Below are positions 9,156-17,842 of a stretch of 64,000 nt of DNA, piece after piece. This DNA comes from Methanothermobacter sp. K4. GTDB taxonomy: Archaea > Methanobacteriota > Methanobacteria > Methanobacteriales > Methanothermobacteraceae. The position numbers and the translations under genes are program-made. The stretch covers positions 601,499 to 665,498 of the forward strand of contig NZ_JAKLTD010000001.1 of NCBI RefSeq assembly GCF_022014235.1, read 5' to 3'. The first letter of the stretch is position 1; each line of letters starts with the position of its first letter. The notes below the pieces were generated by a model. It did not search any database. It worked only from the letters and a program-made list of their open reading frames with translations, and was not told where the DNA came from.

Positions 9156-10350
9156 CAGGATACTCTTCATGACAGTAGGTACCGGTGTCGGCGACTCTGA
9201 GGAGAGGGTGAGGAGCCTGGCACATGGACTTCTAAGTTCAATACACCACAACCGACCAGACAGGGTCATCTTCTTCGGGTCAGATAAGAGCAGGAAAACA
9301 GTTGAGTACATATCAGAGGAAGCAGAGCGGGAAGGAAAGGTTCTACCGGAATATGAGTTCGTTGAGGTTAATGATATTGACCTTGTGGGTGAATGGTTCA
9401 CGAGTATCGATGAACAGATGAAAAGATACAGTGATGATGAGATAATAGTCGACTATACATCTGGAACCAAGACAATGACATCAATAGCCTTCATAATGGC
9501 TGTCCTCTATGGAAAGGAACTTTCAGTGATATCAGGTTTCAGGGATAAAAACGGGACAGTTCAGAGTGGTACAGAGACTGTGATAAAACAGAACGTATAT
9601 CAGATTTACGATAAACTCAGAATAAGAAGGTTCAGGGAACTCTTCAACCTTGGAAGGTTTAAAACGGCCCTGGATGTCCTTAATGAAGTTGTTCAGCATG
9701 AGAGAAAGGACGCATACATCAAGCTGACAGAAGCATATCTCCACTGGGACCTCTTTGACCATGAGAGGGCAATGGAGTGCCTCAACAGTGAGGAGGTAAA
9801 GGAACTTGAGGAACTTGAGGATGTGGTGAGGAGGAATAAGAATATACTGGGTCAGATTGTGAGTTCACGTAAGGGGAAGAGAAAATTCAGGTACAGACCA
9901 TTCCTCCCGGATCTTTTTGCTAATTCTAAGCGTAGAGCCTCTGAGGGACGGTATGATGATGCTGCAGCCAGGCTCTACCGTGCACTTGAGCTGATAGCCC
10001 AGATAGTCATTGAGGAAGAGTATGGTGATGAAACCGACAGTCTGAACCCTGAAAATTACAGCCTGAGTACAAGGTCGACGCTTAAACTTGGCGCTAAGAA
10101 GCATGTGGCCCTTAAGAATGCCTACAGGTTACTTGAATGTGAAGGTTATGAGGTTGGGAAGACCTTTGGGGAGGATAAGGAGATAATGGATCTTCTTAGG
10201 ATACGTAATTACTCCATACTGGCCCATGGACTTGATTCGGTTACAGAGGAGAATTACCTGAAGTTTTATGAAAGGGTACTTGGGTATGCACGCATCATAG
10301 ATGATAAGATAGACTCAAAGATAGAGGACGCCACTTTCCCTGAACTTTGA
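9148..10350 (+). CDS. csm6: Csm6-like CARF-HEPN ribonuclease (TIGR02710/Cas02710-type)
   Basis: Predicted accessory RNase activated by cyclic oligoadenylate made by Cas10. 400 aa. N-terminal Rossmann-like CARF domain: ILFMTVGTGVG at the start and the ligand-loop signature DYTSGTKTM at residues 102-110. C-terminal HEPN domain with R353-x6-H360 (RNYSILAH), the catalytic pattern. The linker is helical and charged. It overlaps csm5 by eight bases and is the last gene of the csm operon. Family placement among CARF-HEPN subgroups is from memory; csm6 is a functional label. Confidence 0.88.
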   Translation: MSNRILFMTVGTGVGDSEERVRSLAHGLLSSIHHNRPDRVIFFGSDKSRKTVEYISEEAEREGKVLPEYEFVEVNDIDLVGEWFTSIDEQMKRYSDDEIIVDYTSGTKTMTSIAFIMAVLYGKELSVISGFRDKNGTVQSGTETVIKQNVYQIYDKLRIRRFRELFNLGRFKTALDVLNEVVQHERKDAYIKLTEAYLHWDLFDHERAMECLNSEEVKELEELEDVVRRNKNILGQIVSSRKGKRKFRYRPFLPDLFANSKRRASEGRYDDAAARLYRALELIAQIVIEEEYGDETDSLNPENYSLSTRSTLKLGAKKHVALKNAYRLLECEGYEVGKTFGEDKEIMDLLRIRNYSILAHGLDSVTEENYLKFYERVLGYARIIDDKIDSKIEDATFPEL

Positions 10351-10363
10351 TTATTTTTTAATG
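10351..10363 (+). terminator. T-rich terminator after the csm operon
   Basis: TTATTTTTTAATGG directly follows the last csm stop codon, the T-run form usual for archaeal termination. Confidence 0.4.
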
Positions 10364-10428
10364 GTTTTCATGAGGTCAGAAAGTGAATGATTTTTATCTG
10401 ATATGTTCAATATTTTGAGGATTGTAAG

Positions 10429-10539
10429 ATGGAAGCCGAAACCGCTCTTGTAATTGGGTTTCTGATTGCTCTTATTGTAAACCCCTTAGGTGCACTTATA
10501 CTGTTGCTGATATTTATAATATGGTGTATCATTGATTAG
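10429..10539 (+). CDS. Possible 36-aa single-span membrane peptide
   Basis: Small open frame beginning MEAETALVIGFLIALIV and ending WCIID. After five residues it is almost entirely hydrophobic (Leu, Ile, Val, Ala) apart from an Asn-Pro-Leu-Gly turn, so it could be one long or two short membrane spans. A GAGG ribosome site lies 8 bp before the ATG. It stands about 80 bp behind the csm6-like gene on the same strand and ahead of the CRISPR leader. I know no family for it. It may be a genuine small protein, a toxin-like peptide, or chance in AT-rich DNA. Confidence 0.4.
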   Translation: MEAETALVIGFLIALIVNPLGALILLLIFIIWCIID

Positions 10540-10591
10540 CCATAGGGTACCTTTTAATTGATTATGGCCTGGTTAATGATTCCTGCAGATG

Positions 10592-10687
10592 GTTTTACTG
10601 CTGCATATCATGATTCATTGCGTTGGGGAGCAGGACTTGCTGGTTCTTGAGAGGAAAGTTTTACTGCTGCATATCATGACTCATTGC
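10592..10687 (+). repeat. Pair of 30-nt direct repeats separated by 36 nt
   Basis: GTTTTACTGCTGCATATCAT begins both copies, at 10592 and 10658; each is 30 nt and they differ at one base (GATTCATTGC versus GACTCATTGC). The geometry equals that of the CRISPR array downstream, but the sequence is unrelated. Function unknown. Confidence 0.8.
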
Positions 10688-11355
10688 AGATGTAAAATCT
10701 GATTTTTTTATTGCTATGGAATTTATATGGATCAGTAGCCTTTGAAGGACTATACTATCTTTAGTTTTTTTTCTTTAGATTTCACAACCCATCTTAAAAG
10801 AATCTAGAGGCATCAAACTGCTTTTATTGTATACTATATCTTCTAAGCGACCCATTATCTCATTTAATTATTTAAAGCTATTGAAATCACCTGATTTATA
10901 ATATGGGATATTAATGGGGCTTTAGTAAGGTTTTGATGATTGCTTATAGATTTGAATATAAAAATTAGGAATTAAAACTATTTATTGTACTTATATCAAG
11001 CTAAAAGGTTTTAAATTATAATTTAAATACTTTATATCTCTTTTATTTCCATTCAAAGTCTTTTTGGAGGTTCGTTTTTGACAGGTTTTTCAACGTCGTA
11101 TTATAATAACTAAATGTTATTTTAAGGTTCTTTTATAATTAAGAGACACCACATTTGATTCTTGAGTTTTTATCTTGTTAAAATCTTTTTTATATTAGTT
11201 TAGATTTATTTAGTGCTTTATTTTTGAATCCAGAGCCTTTACAGTAAGTCGTCTGTCAATATAAATGAACTGCATTATTGGGGATCGACAGATTTATAAG
11301 TCTGAGAGGAGAAATTTCAGAGTGATATAGGTCAAATAGAGAAAAAATCCGCCCT
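10688..11355 (+). promoter_or_regulatory. AT-rich CRISPR leader
   Basis: Gene-free, very AT-rich stretch ending at the first CRISPR repeat. The repeat's 3' end (ATTGAAAT, the crRNA handle) shows transcription runs left to right, so this is the leader side. A TATA-like GATTTATAAGTC at 11291-11302 lies inside CAGA...TCTG and would start RNA about 30 bp before repeat 1. I see no convincing gene. Confidence 0.65.
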
Positions 11356-12121
11356 GTTAAAATCAGACCAAAATGGGATTGAAATGCGTGATGGTTTCTT
11401 GAATCCTTGCCAATCCAGGCGTGTTAAAATCAGACCAAAATGGGATTGAAATTGCTCTGCATCATAACCGTCCTGTTATCCATGCAGGGGTTAAAATCAG
11501 ACCAAAATGGGATTGAAATGGATAAGTACAGGTATCAGTCCACTGAGTTCCAGGTTAAAATCAGACCAAAATGGGATTGAAATGGAATGGGTTATCACGG
11601 AACGTGGCGGGGATGAAATGCGCGTTAAAATCAGACCAAAATGGGATTGAAATGAGGACGACTCCCTATATTCGTCCATAGAATATGCGTTAAAATCAGA
11701 CCAAAATGGGATTGAAATTTCAACTAATGAAACAAATTTGACCTAATTTCGTTATAGTTAAAATCAGACCAAAATGGGATTGAAATGGTTTTACTTCCTT
11801 AAAATCTGTGTTGTCCATTTCAAGTTAAAATCAGACCAAAATGGGATTGAAATAATAGTGGTTCAAACATGGAATGGGATAGCAAGCACGTGTTAAAATC
11901 AGACCAAAATGGGATTGAAATGTTATAATTTTGCAGAGAAGTAGTTTCTCTGCAAAATGTTAAAATCAGACCAAAATGGGATTGAAATATGCTGCAGTAG
12001 AAGTATATGCTGTCTATTATTTCCCGTTAAAATCAGACCAAAATGGGATTGAAATATTTTTTATGGTGATTTAATTTCGCTATATCGATATGTTAAAATC
12101 AGACCAAAATGGGATTGAAAT
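11356..12121 (+). CRISPR. CRISPR array, 12 repeats and 11 spacers
   Basis: Twelve identical 30-nt repeats starting GTTAAAATCAGACCAAAATG and ending GGATTGAAAT, at 11356, 11423, 11490, 11554, 11624, 11689, 11757, 11824, 11892, 11959, 12026 and 12092. Spacers are 37, 37, 34, 40, 35, 38, 37, 38, 37, 37 and 36 nt. The terminal ATTGAAAT is the expected 8-nt 5' handle after Cas6 cutting, giving plus-strand transcription. No repeat is degenerate, not even the last, which ends 18 bp before the stop codon of the convergent CARF gene. No cas6 is present in the window; it must be elsewhere. Spacer 9 (11922-11958) is self-complementary. Confidence 0.98.
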
Positions 12122-12139
12122 GTGTGGCATCTATTCATT

Positions 12140-13378
12140 TTAAAAATCCGTTTTAATAATATTGCGAAATCTTTGTATGAAGTCCTGAAGTTTATTTTTA
12201 AATTTATCGGCTTTATGCATGTTATTGGTCCATCCAGCATGATTTATGTCGTTTCTGTATTCTATAAGTTCATACCACAGATTTCTGATTTCTTTCGGAA
12301 GAATTTCGTTGCCCCTGAGCATATTTTCAGCTTTTTCTCTTGTTTTTCGATCTTTAAGGTCATTTATGTTCAGAAAATTTGTAATTACATAATTCACTAT
12401 GGTCTCTCTTAATACCGTAAAGCCCTGCTGAATCAGGTTCTTCTTCAAACACCATTCTGATATTTCCAGACCTAGTATCACATCGTCCGCAGTATTCATA
12501 GAAAATTCTTCCTGTATTTTACCAAAAAGAGGTTTAAATGGTTTTAGTAATTCTAGATCCTTCTCTGCTTGGGGTATTCCTTCTGAGATGTCCCTCATAT
12601 TTCCTTGAAGTTCAGGTGCTCTGCAGGTTGAAACATTCCTGGAGAATCTGTCAAGTGATTCTATAAGATGTCTTATTTCACCACCCCTTTTCCCCTTTGT
12701 GTCTGCTAAAAGGGGTTTCAATTCATTCATCCCAATATCCTTTATCATTTCAGCGTTTCCAGTTTCTAAAAAACGTTCTATTGCTATTGTCCAGTCAAAT
12801 AAAACTGTAAATGGTGTCAGGTCAAATATTGGCACATTCCTTTTTTCTAGGGGCATATTTTGAACCTCTGGAGGTGACCCAAGGGCTTCCATTGCCCCAT
12901 ATAAAACTCTCTCTACCCTCACGTTTTTCAGAAATTTAGCATAATTCAGTACGATTAGTGTCAGGAGTGGAAGGGATCGAAAACTGTGGGTTATGTCAAG
13001 TATTATCCTGTCATTTTCATCTATAACTTCATTCATTTTTTCAAAGATGGTCCAGAGCTCCTCTTCGCTTCTACCTTCAGGTATTCTGACCCTTTTGACT
13101 TCTAAATCGATATTGAACTTACTCTGAAACTCTTCAAGGCTGTCACGTAAGCCTTTTAGGAAATTTGCATTTTTATTCTGATTTCTATTTAACCAGTTTT
13201 TATTTTCAGCTTCTTCAGTTAAAAAAAGGATTACCTGACCATCTTTTAACTCATCATGAAGTAATTCAAGTAACGATATTTGAACAAATCTGGCTGGAAA
13301 CCTTGATGTGATGCTCCTGTAGGTATAATATACTTCTTCATAGGGTGTGGTTCCAAGGAAGGTCAATAACTTATACAT
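12140..13378 (-). CDS. Csx1-superfamily CARF-HEPN ribonuclease (TIGR02221/Csx2-like)
   Basis: Second predicted cyclic-oligoadenylate sensor. 412 aa. N-terminal CARF fold opens KLLTFLGTTPYEEVYYTY; residues 128-137 read DITHSFRSLP, the signature I associate with TIGR02221. The C-terminal HEPN domain carries R375-x4-H380 (RNDINH) with a basic tail. AGGTGT stands 8 bp before the ATG. It is convergent with the CRISPR array, whose last repeat ends 18 bp from this stop codon, so array read-through would make antisense RNA to its 3' end. It is not in the csm operon, so it may be expressed separately. Confidence 0.88.
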   Translation of the reverse strand: MYKLLTFLGTTPYEEVYYTYRSITSRFPARFVQISLLELLHDELKDGQVILFLTEEAENKNWLNRNQNKNANFLKGLRDSLEEFQSKFNIDLEVKRVRIPEGRSEEELWTIFEKMNEVIDENDRIILDITHSFRSLPLLTLIVLNYAKFLKNVRVERVLYGAMEALGSPPEVQNMPLEKRNVPIFDLTPFTVLFDWTIAIERFLETGNAEMIKDIGMNELKPLLADTKGKRGGEIRHLIESLDRFSRNVSTCRAPELQGNMRDISEGIPQAEKDLELLKPFKPLFGKIQEEFSMNTADDVILGLEISEWCLKKNLIQQGFTVLRETIVNYVITNFLNINDLKDRKTREKAENMLRGNEILPKEIRNLWYELIEYRNDINHAGWTNNMHKADKFKNKLQDFIQRFRNIIKTDF

Positions 13379-13474
13379 GATGATACACCTATACGTTATT
13401 TCCTATATTTGATACTATATGATATTAGATCCCCCTGACTTTCGTAATATATAGCTATAACGAATAAAAGGAGG

Positions 13475-13828
13475 TCATCCGGCCCCACAGAGAAACCTTC
13501 CGCTTACAGCGTCAACCCATGCCTCTCCAATCACCATTTTATATGTGGAACTGGATGGATTCCAGTCATAGACAAGGATATGGTAGACGGGCCTCTTAAT
13601 TCTAAGACGGACAATCTTCCCCTTCACATTAAAACCTGAGATGTACCTTGGGGGCTTCTTTATTAGTTTCGCCTTCAACTTCAACTTGCTGTAATCCCCG
13701 GGAACGGATTTTTTAACAACCTTAATGGCCTTTGATGGGGATATAAGGCCATAGGGAGATTCACTGAAGGTCATAGACCCTACAAAACTAATTGCTACAA
13801 TTAAAGCAGCTATGGTAACTCTTCTCAC
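13475..13828 (-). CDS. Small secreted protein of unknown function, PepSY-like
   Basis: 117 aa. An N-terminal signal peptide is visible (RR then TIAALIVAISFVGSMTFS). The mature part is basic, with AIKVVKKSVPG, a YHILVYDW strand and a final WVDAVSGRFLCGAG, a pattern loosely like PepSY domains (secreted, often peptidase-inhibiting), but this is only resemblance. GGAGGTG precedes the ATG. It lies 26 bp downstream of the methyltransferase-like gene on the same strand, so the two may be cotranscribed. Confidence 0.7.
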   Translation of the reverse strand: MRRVTIAALIVAISFVGSMTFSESPYGLISPSKAIKVVKKSVPGDYSKLKLKAKLIKKPPRYISGFNVKGKIVRLRIKRPVYHILVYDWNPSSSTYKMVIGEAWVDAVSGRFLCGAG

Positions 13829-13854
13829 GGAAACACCTCCCTTATAGTCATGAA

Positions 13855-14508
13855 TCAGATCGATTTTATAATCAACATTTCATTACAACCTGTCTCCTCA
13901 TGGTATGGGACGCGCTGGATAATCATTTCATGATCAGCAAATTCTTCCATTATTCCCTCAAGGTATATGGATCTCCTCCTTCTGTGAATGTTGGTAACTG
14001 GAAATATCCTCACCTCTCGTCCCACCCTCAGCATCTCCTGCACCGCCTCAACATGGAAACTGTAACCCAGCTTTTCCTCATAGAGGAAAAGAAGATTTGC
14101 AGAGAGTACAAGATCGAAGTGGAGGTCATTGAATGGTAGATGGGGCAGCTCACCAGCAATGTAACCCGCAGGGTCTTCCCTGTAGTCCCTCAGGAACTCC
14201 CGGAACACGGCCCTCCTGTAATCTTCAAGTGGCTCACCTTTAACCTTAATGTCCATGAGGAAATCACCGTGGAATCTTCTGTGCCTCTTAAAATTCTCTT
14301 CTGCTAAAACTTCAAGTTCATCTGGGTTTTTAATGTAAATTGGGTCAACTGCAGTTACACTGAAACCTTTTCTCTTCATTTCACTCCTGAAGGAACTCAC
14401 ACCGGCGGCACAGTCGAGTATTCTTTTTCCTGCAAGTTCATGGGTTTTAAGGTTGAACATGTCAGTGTACTCTGAGAGGCCCCTTCCAAGGAGAAGTACA
14501 GAGTTCAT
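13855..14508 (-). CDS. SAM-dependent methyltransferase-like protein
   Basis: 217 aa class I methyltransferase fold: motif I is KRILDCAAGVSSF (residues 27-40), followed by an acidic strand end VTAVDPIYI, and a later FDLVLSANLLFLYEEKLG that matches motif IV with post-motif helix. Substrate unknown; no known binding domain is attached. ATG start lies 230 bp from the divergent surface-protein gene. The identity as a methyltransferase is a fold call, not a specific function. Confidence 0.75.
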   Translation of the reverse strand: MNSVLLLGRGLSEYTDMFNLKTHELAGKRILDCAAGVSSFRSEMKRKGFSVTAVDPIYIKNPDELEVLAEENFKRHRRFHGDFLMDIKVKGEPLEDYRRAVFREFLRDYREDPAGYIAGELPHLPFNDLHFDLVLSANLLFLYEEKLGYSFHVEAVQEMLRVGREVRIFPVTNIHRRRRSIYLEGIMEEFADHEMIIQRVPYHEETGCNEMLIIKSI

Positions 14509-14675
14509 AAATATGTGTTTAGTTTTATTATATAAGTATTCGTGAAAAATCGTCAGATTTCGACCGTCCCATGTATATCAGGACACCAAGATATGTGCTT
14601 TCTGTCAATTTTTTTCAGTTACAGTTTGAAGCCGTATCTTAAGGATTGTCATGTAATACTGGGATCATTTAGAAC

Positions 14676-14735
14676 ATTATAAATACAGCGACTTACATAA
14701 TAAAAGTTTATGTTAAAAAAACTAAAGGGGGGTGA
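14676..14735 (+). promoter_or_regulatory. Promoter and ribosome site of the surface-protein gene
   Basis: ATTATAAATAC at 14676-14686 is a good archaeal TATA box, and AGGGGGGTGA at 14726-14735 is a very strong ribosome site just before the ATG at 14739. RNA should start near 14705. The rest of the 14509-14738 gap shows nothing I can name. Confidence 0.6.
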
Positions 14736-14738
14736 AAA

Positions 14739-17681
14739 ATGAGAAAATTTACACTGACACTGGCGATTCTTATTCTAATGGTTGCAGCTGGAACTGCAAG
14801 CGCTGCAGACACTGACAACCAGACCGACTCGGATTCAATTATAACAGGTACTGTGACATACTGTAACAGTACTGAACCATTTGAGGGTGCAGTTATAAAT
14901 GTGGCGGCCATGAATGGCTCTAATCTTGCTTCAGGTGTAACAGGTCCTGATGGGAGATACTCTATAGGTCTACAGTCACCTGATAGGATATTTGTTGTCT
15001 CAGCGGTTGCACCAGGGCATGTGATACCCTCAAAGACCGTGACACTTGATGAGACTGGAAGGGCAACAGCAGACTTCAGACTCGGTACACTCCAGCTGAC
15101 CAAGGGTTCATGGGATATTCTTGGACTCGACCACAACAACGTGAATGTCGGGCCAAACCAGTACCTGATCCAGATCAGGGTTAAGAACAATGCCCTGACA
15201 ACAGCAAACAATGTAACAGCAAATTTAACCTTCACTTCAACCAATCCGTACATTTATCTGGCGGCAAATGAGACTTCAAACAAGTACCTTGGTGATATAG
15301 CCCCAGGGGTCACTGTGGATGTGTTCTATCTCGTGGAGGTGTCAAGGAATACCCTTGCGTATCTAACATCAAGGAACTACACAGTAACGGTTGGGGGCAC
15401 CAATACAGGATCAGCAGACACTATAAATGGCACACTCTATGTGGAGAAACTTGTATCACAGAACCGTAATGATGTGGTCTCTATAACCGTGAGCAACCCC
15501 ACACCGGCCATAGGGGATGTTATAGCGGTTACTGTTGTGTCAACGACTGCATCAGCCACCTATGACATCGTTAACCTTCCACTTACAAACTACAACCCTG
15601 CTATTCTTCAGCCGCTGAATGTGACAGTAACATATGGACCCAACACCAGTAACAATGTACGCCTTGACTCACCAGGGCAGACAAACTTCGTATCAGTTTG
15701 GCTCTTCAATGTGACGGGCGCCGGCGTAACAAGGCTCTTCGGTCTTATAACGGACAGGAGCGGTTCAAGTTATCACTACAACTCAGACTTTGGTGATAAC
15801 ATAACCATAAGGGCTGTTGAGAAGGCTGACCTTGCCATAGCAAAGGCGGTTAACAGTACAGCACCCAACATCGGGGATACGGTTAAGTTCACACTTACGG
15901 TTGTGAATTATGGACCCAACAATGCCACGGGAGTTTATGTGGTTGACAACCTTCCAGCACAGCTCCAGTTCGTATCAGCAGTGGCATCAAAGGGGACCTA
16001 CAATAATAACACGGGCATCTGGACCATAGGAAACCTCGACTACTTTGAAACGGTGACCCTCAACATCACAGCAGTGGTCACCTCAACCGGACCCATAGTC
16101 AACAATGCCAATGTGACGGGTGATGTGTTTGACCCCAACATGGCAAACAACTATGCATCAGCAGAACTGAATTCTCCACCAGCTTCAGACCTTACCATTG
16201 ACAAGTCCGTGAGCAATTCCGAACCCTATGTGGGTGATACAATCCAGTACACAATCACAGTGAGCAACAGGGGTCCTGATAATGCAGCCGGAGTTGTGGT
16301 GGAGGATATTCTACCAGCGGGACTCATACTGGTCAGTGCAACACCATCCAAGGGTGCCTATGTCATGGGAACATGGTACGTGGGGACACTCAACTACCTT
16401 GAGGTGGCAACACTCACCATACTCGCGAAGGTAAACGCTACCGGCGTCTTAACAAACTTTGCAAATATAACATCACCGAACTTTGACCCGAACCCTGATA
16501 ACAACAATGTGACAAGGGACGTGGTCGGGATTCCTGTGGCGGATCTCCGCATAATAAAGAACGTGAATAACGCGAGGCCGAACTTCGGATCCAATGTGAC
16601 ATTCACAGTTTCAGTTACAAATCTGGGCCCAAGTACAGCCACGGGGGTAACAGTGACTGATATACTGTCACTTGGACTCGTCTACCTCAGCCATGCGGTT
16701 ACACAGGGTTCATATAACCCATCAACAGGGGTATGGACCATAGGAACACTGAACTATGCAGCATCAGCCCTGATGAACCTCACGGTCCTTGTTAACACCA
16801 CGGGGGATTCAAATAACACGGTCTCAGTGACCGGTAATGAATACGACCCTGACAGGACCAACAATAATGCCATATCAGTCCTGAATGCGGTATCAGCCGA
16901 CCTCAATATCCAGAAGACCGTTGACAGACCCGTTATAAACAACGGGGAAACAGCAACCTTCACAGTAACCGTGAGGAACGCTGGCCCTGATACACCATCA
17001 AATGTGGTTGTAACGGATCTTCTCCCGGCAGGTTTATCCATCATATCATACACGGTTACCCAGGGAACCTTCAGTGAGGCAACCAGCACATGGAATGTGG
17101 GATCACTTCCAGCTCTATTCGAGGCAACCCTCACACTCCTTGTGAGGGCAACCCAGGCAGGATTCCAGACAAACATAGTCAATGTATCATCAGAGCTACC
17201 TGACCCAATGCCACAGGACAACGTTGATGCGGTGACAGTCGATGTGAGGCCATCAGCGGATGTTAAGATCACCAAGACCGTGAGCAACACCTCACCGGAC
17301 TTCGGTGAAACCGTGGTATTCTATATCACGGTAACGAACCTGGGACCCGACACCGCCACAGTTGTGAGGACAGTTGACGGACTGCCAGCGGGTCTTGTCT
17401 ACCAGTCCCATGTGGCATCTGCAGGGGTTTACTTCCCAGAGTTCTATGTCTGGACGGTTGATTCACTTGCACCTGGTGCCTCAGAGACACTCAACTTGAC
17501 GGCCCTTGTTAACGCAACAGGTGAACTCATAAACACAGTCTCAGTAACAGCAACGGAATATGATCCTGACATGACCAACAACTACGCTGCAGCTGCTCTC
17601 AACGGGCGTGCACTTGCAGACATCGGTGTTCAGAAGACGGTCCACTTGCAGACATCGGTGTTCAGAAGACGGTCCTTTTAA
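14739..17681 (+). CDS. DUF11-repeat surface protein, N-terminal fragment
   Basis: 980 aa as read. Signal peptide MRKFTLTLAILILMVAAGTA with likely cleavage after ASA; then Ser/Thr-rich start, a CarboxypepD_reg-like domain (GTVTYCNSTEPFEGAVINV ... DGRYSIGL) and five complete DUF11 repeats. The sixth starts with ADIGVQKTV, after which the duplication shifts the frame into HLQTSVFRRRSF and a stop. Without the C-terminal anchor this fragment would be secreted and lost. Many Asn-x-Ser/Thr sites suggest N-glycosylation. Confidence 0.85.
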   Translation: MRKFTLTLAILILMVAAGTASAADTDNQTDSDSIITGTVTYCNSTEPFEGAVINVAAMNGSNLASGVTGPDGRYSIGLQSPDRIFVVSAVAPGHVIPSKTVTLDETGRATADFRLGTLQLTKGSWDILGLDHNNVNVGPNQYLIQIRVKNNALTTANNVTANLTFTSTNPYIYLAANETSNKYLGDIAPGVTVDVFYLVEVSRNTLAYLTSRNYTVTVGGTNTGSADTINGTLYVEKLVSQNRNDVVSITVSNPTPAIGDVIAVTVVSTTASATYDIVNLPLTNYNPAILQPLNVTVTYGPNTSNNVRLDSPGQTNFVSVWLFNVTGAGVTRLFGLITDRSGSSYHYNSDFGDNITIRAVEKADLAIAKAVNSTAPNIGDTVKFTLTVVNYGPNNATGVYVVDNLPAQLQFVSAVASKGTYNNNTGIWTIGNLDYFETVTLNITAVVTSTGPIVNNANVTGDVFDPNMANNYASAELNSPPASDLTIDKSVSNSEPYVGDTIQYTITVSNRGPDNAAGVVVEDILPAGLILVSATPSKGAYVMGTWYVGTLNYLEVATLTILAKVNATGVLTNFANITSPNFDPNPDNNNVTRDVVGIPVADLRIIKNVNNARPNFGSNVTFTVSVTNLGPSTATGVTVTDILSLGLVYLSHAVTQGSYNPSTGVWTIGTLNYAASALMNLTVLVNTTGDSNNTVSVTGNEYDPDRTNNNAISVLNAVSADLNIQKTVDRPVINNGETATFTVTVRNAGPDTPSNVVVTDLLPAGLSIISYTVTQGTFSEATSTWNVGSLPALFEATLTLLVRATQAGFQTNIVNVSSELPDPMPQDNVDAVTVDVRPSADVKITKTVSNTSPDFGETVVFYITVTNLGPDTATVVRTVDGLPAGLVYQSHVASAGVYFPEFYVWTVDSLAPGASETLNLTALVNATGELINTVSVTATEYDPDMTNNYAAAALNGRALADIGVQKTVHLQTSVFRRRSF
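17612..17675 (+). repeat. Exact 32-bp tandem duplication causing a frameshift
   Basis: ACTTGCAGACATCGGTGTTC starts both copies, 17612-17643 and 17644-17675, with no mismatch and no gap. Because 32 is not a multiple of three the reading frame is lost; the two flanking frames differ by exactly this amount. Confidence 0.97.
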
Positions 17682-17842
17682 CACCCATCAATAATGGACA
17701 GAGCACCAACTTCACCGTTATTGTTACAAATAACGGGCCAAATGATGCAACAGGTGTTGCGGTAACCGATATACTGCCAGCAGCACTCACACTGATCAGC
17801 GCAACTCCATCACAGGGAACATTCACTGGAGGGGTCTGGAAT

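Noticed and set aside
10351-11355. Further small open frames in the AT-rich leader
   Set aside because: Apart from the 36-aa frame at 10429 none has both a ribosome site and non-random composition.
11497-11679. 60-aa frame on the minus strand inside the CRISPR array
   Set aside because: It only translates repeat units; repetition of the same peptide shows it is an array artefact.
12122-12412. 96-aa plus-strand frame after the last repeat
   Set aside because: It lies antisense within the CARF-HEPN gene, starts at the array edge and has no ribosome site.
13440-13470. Imperfect palindrome TTCGTAATATATAGCTATAACGAA upstream of csx gene
   Set aside because: Arms match poorly beyond five bases, so it is not convincing as an operator.
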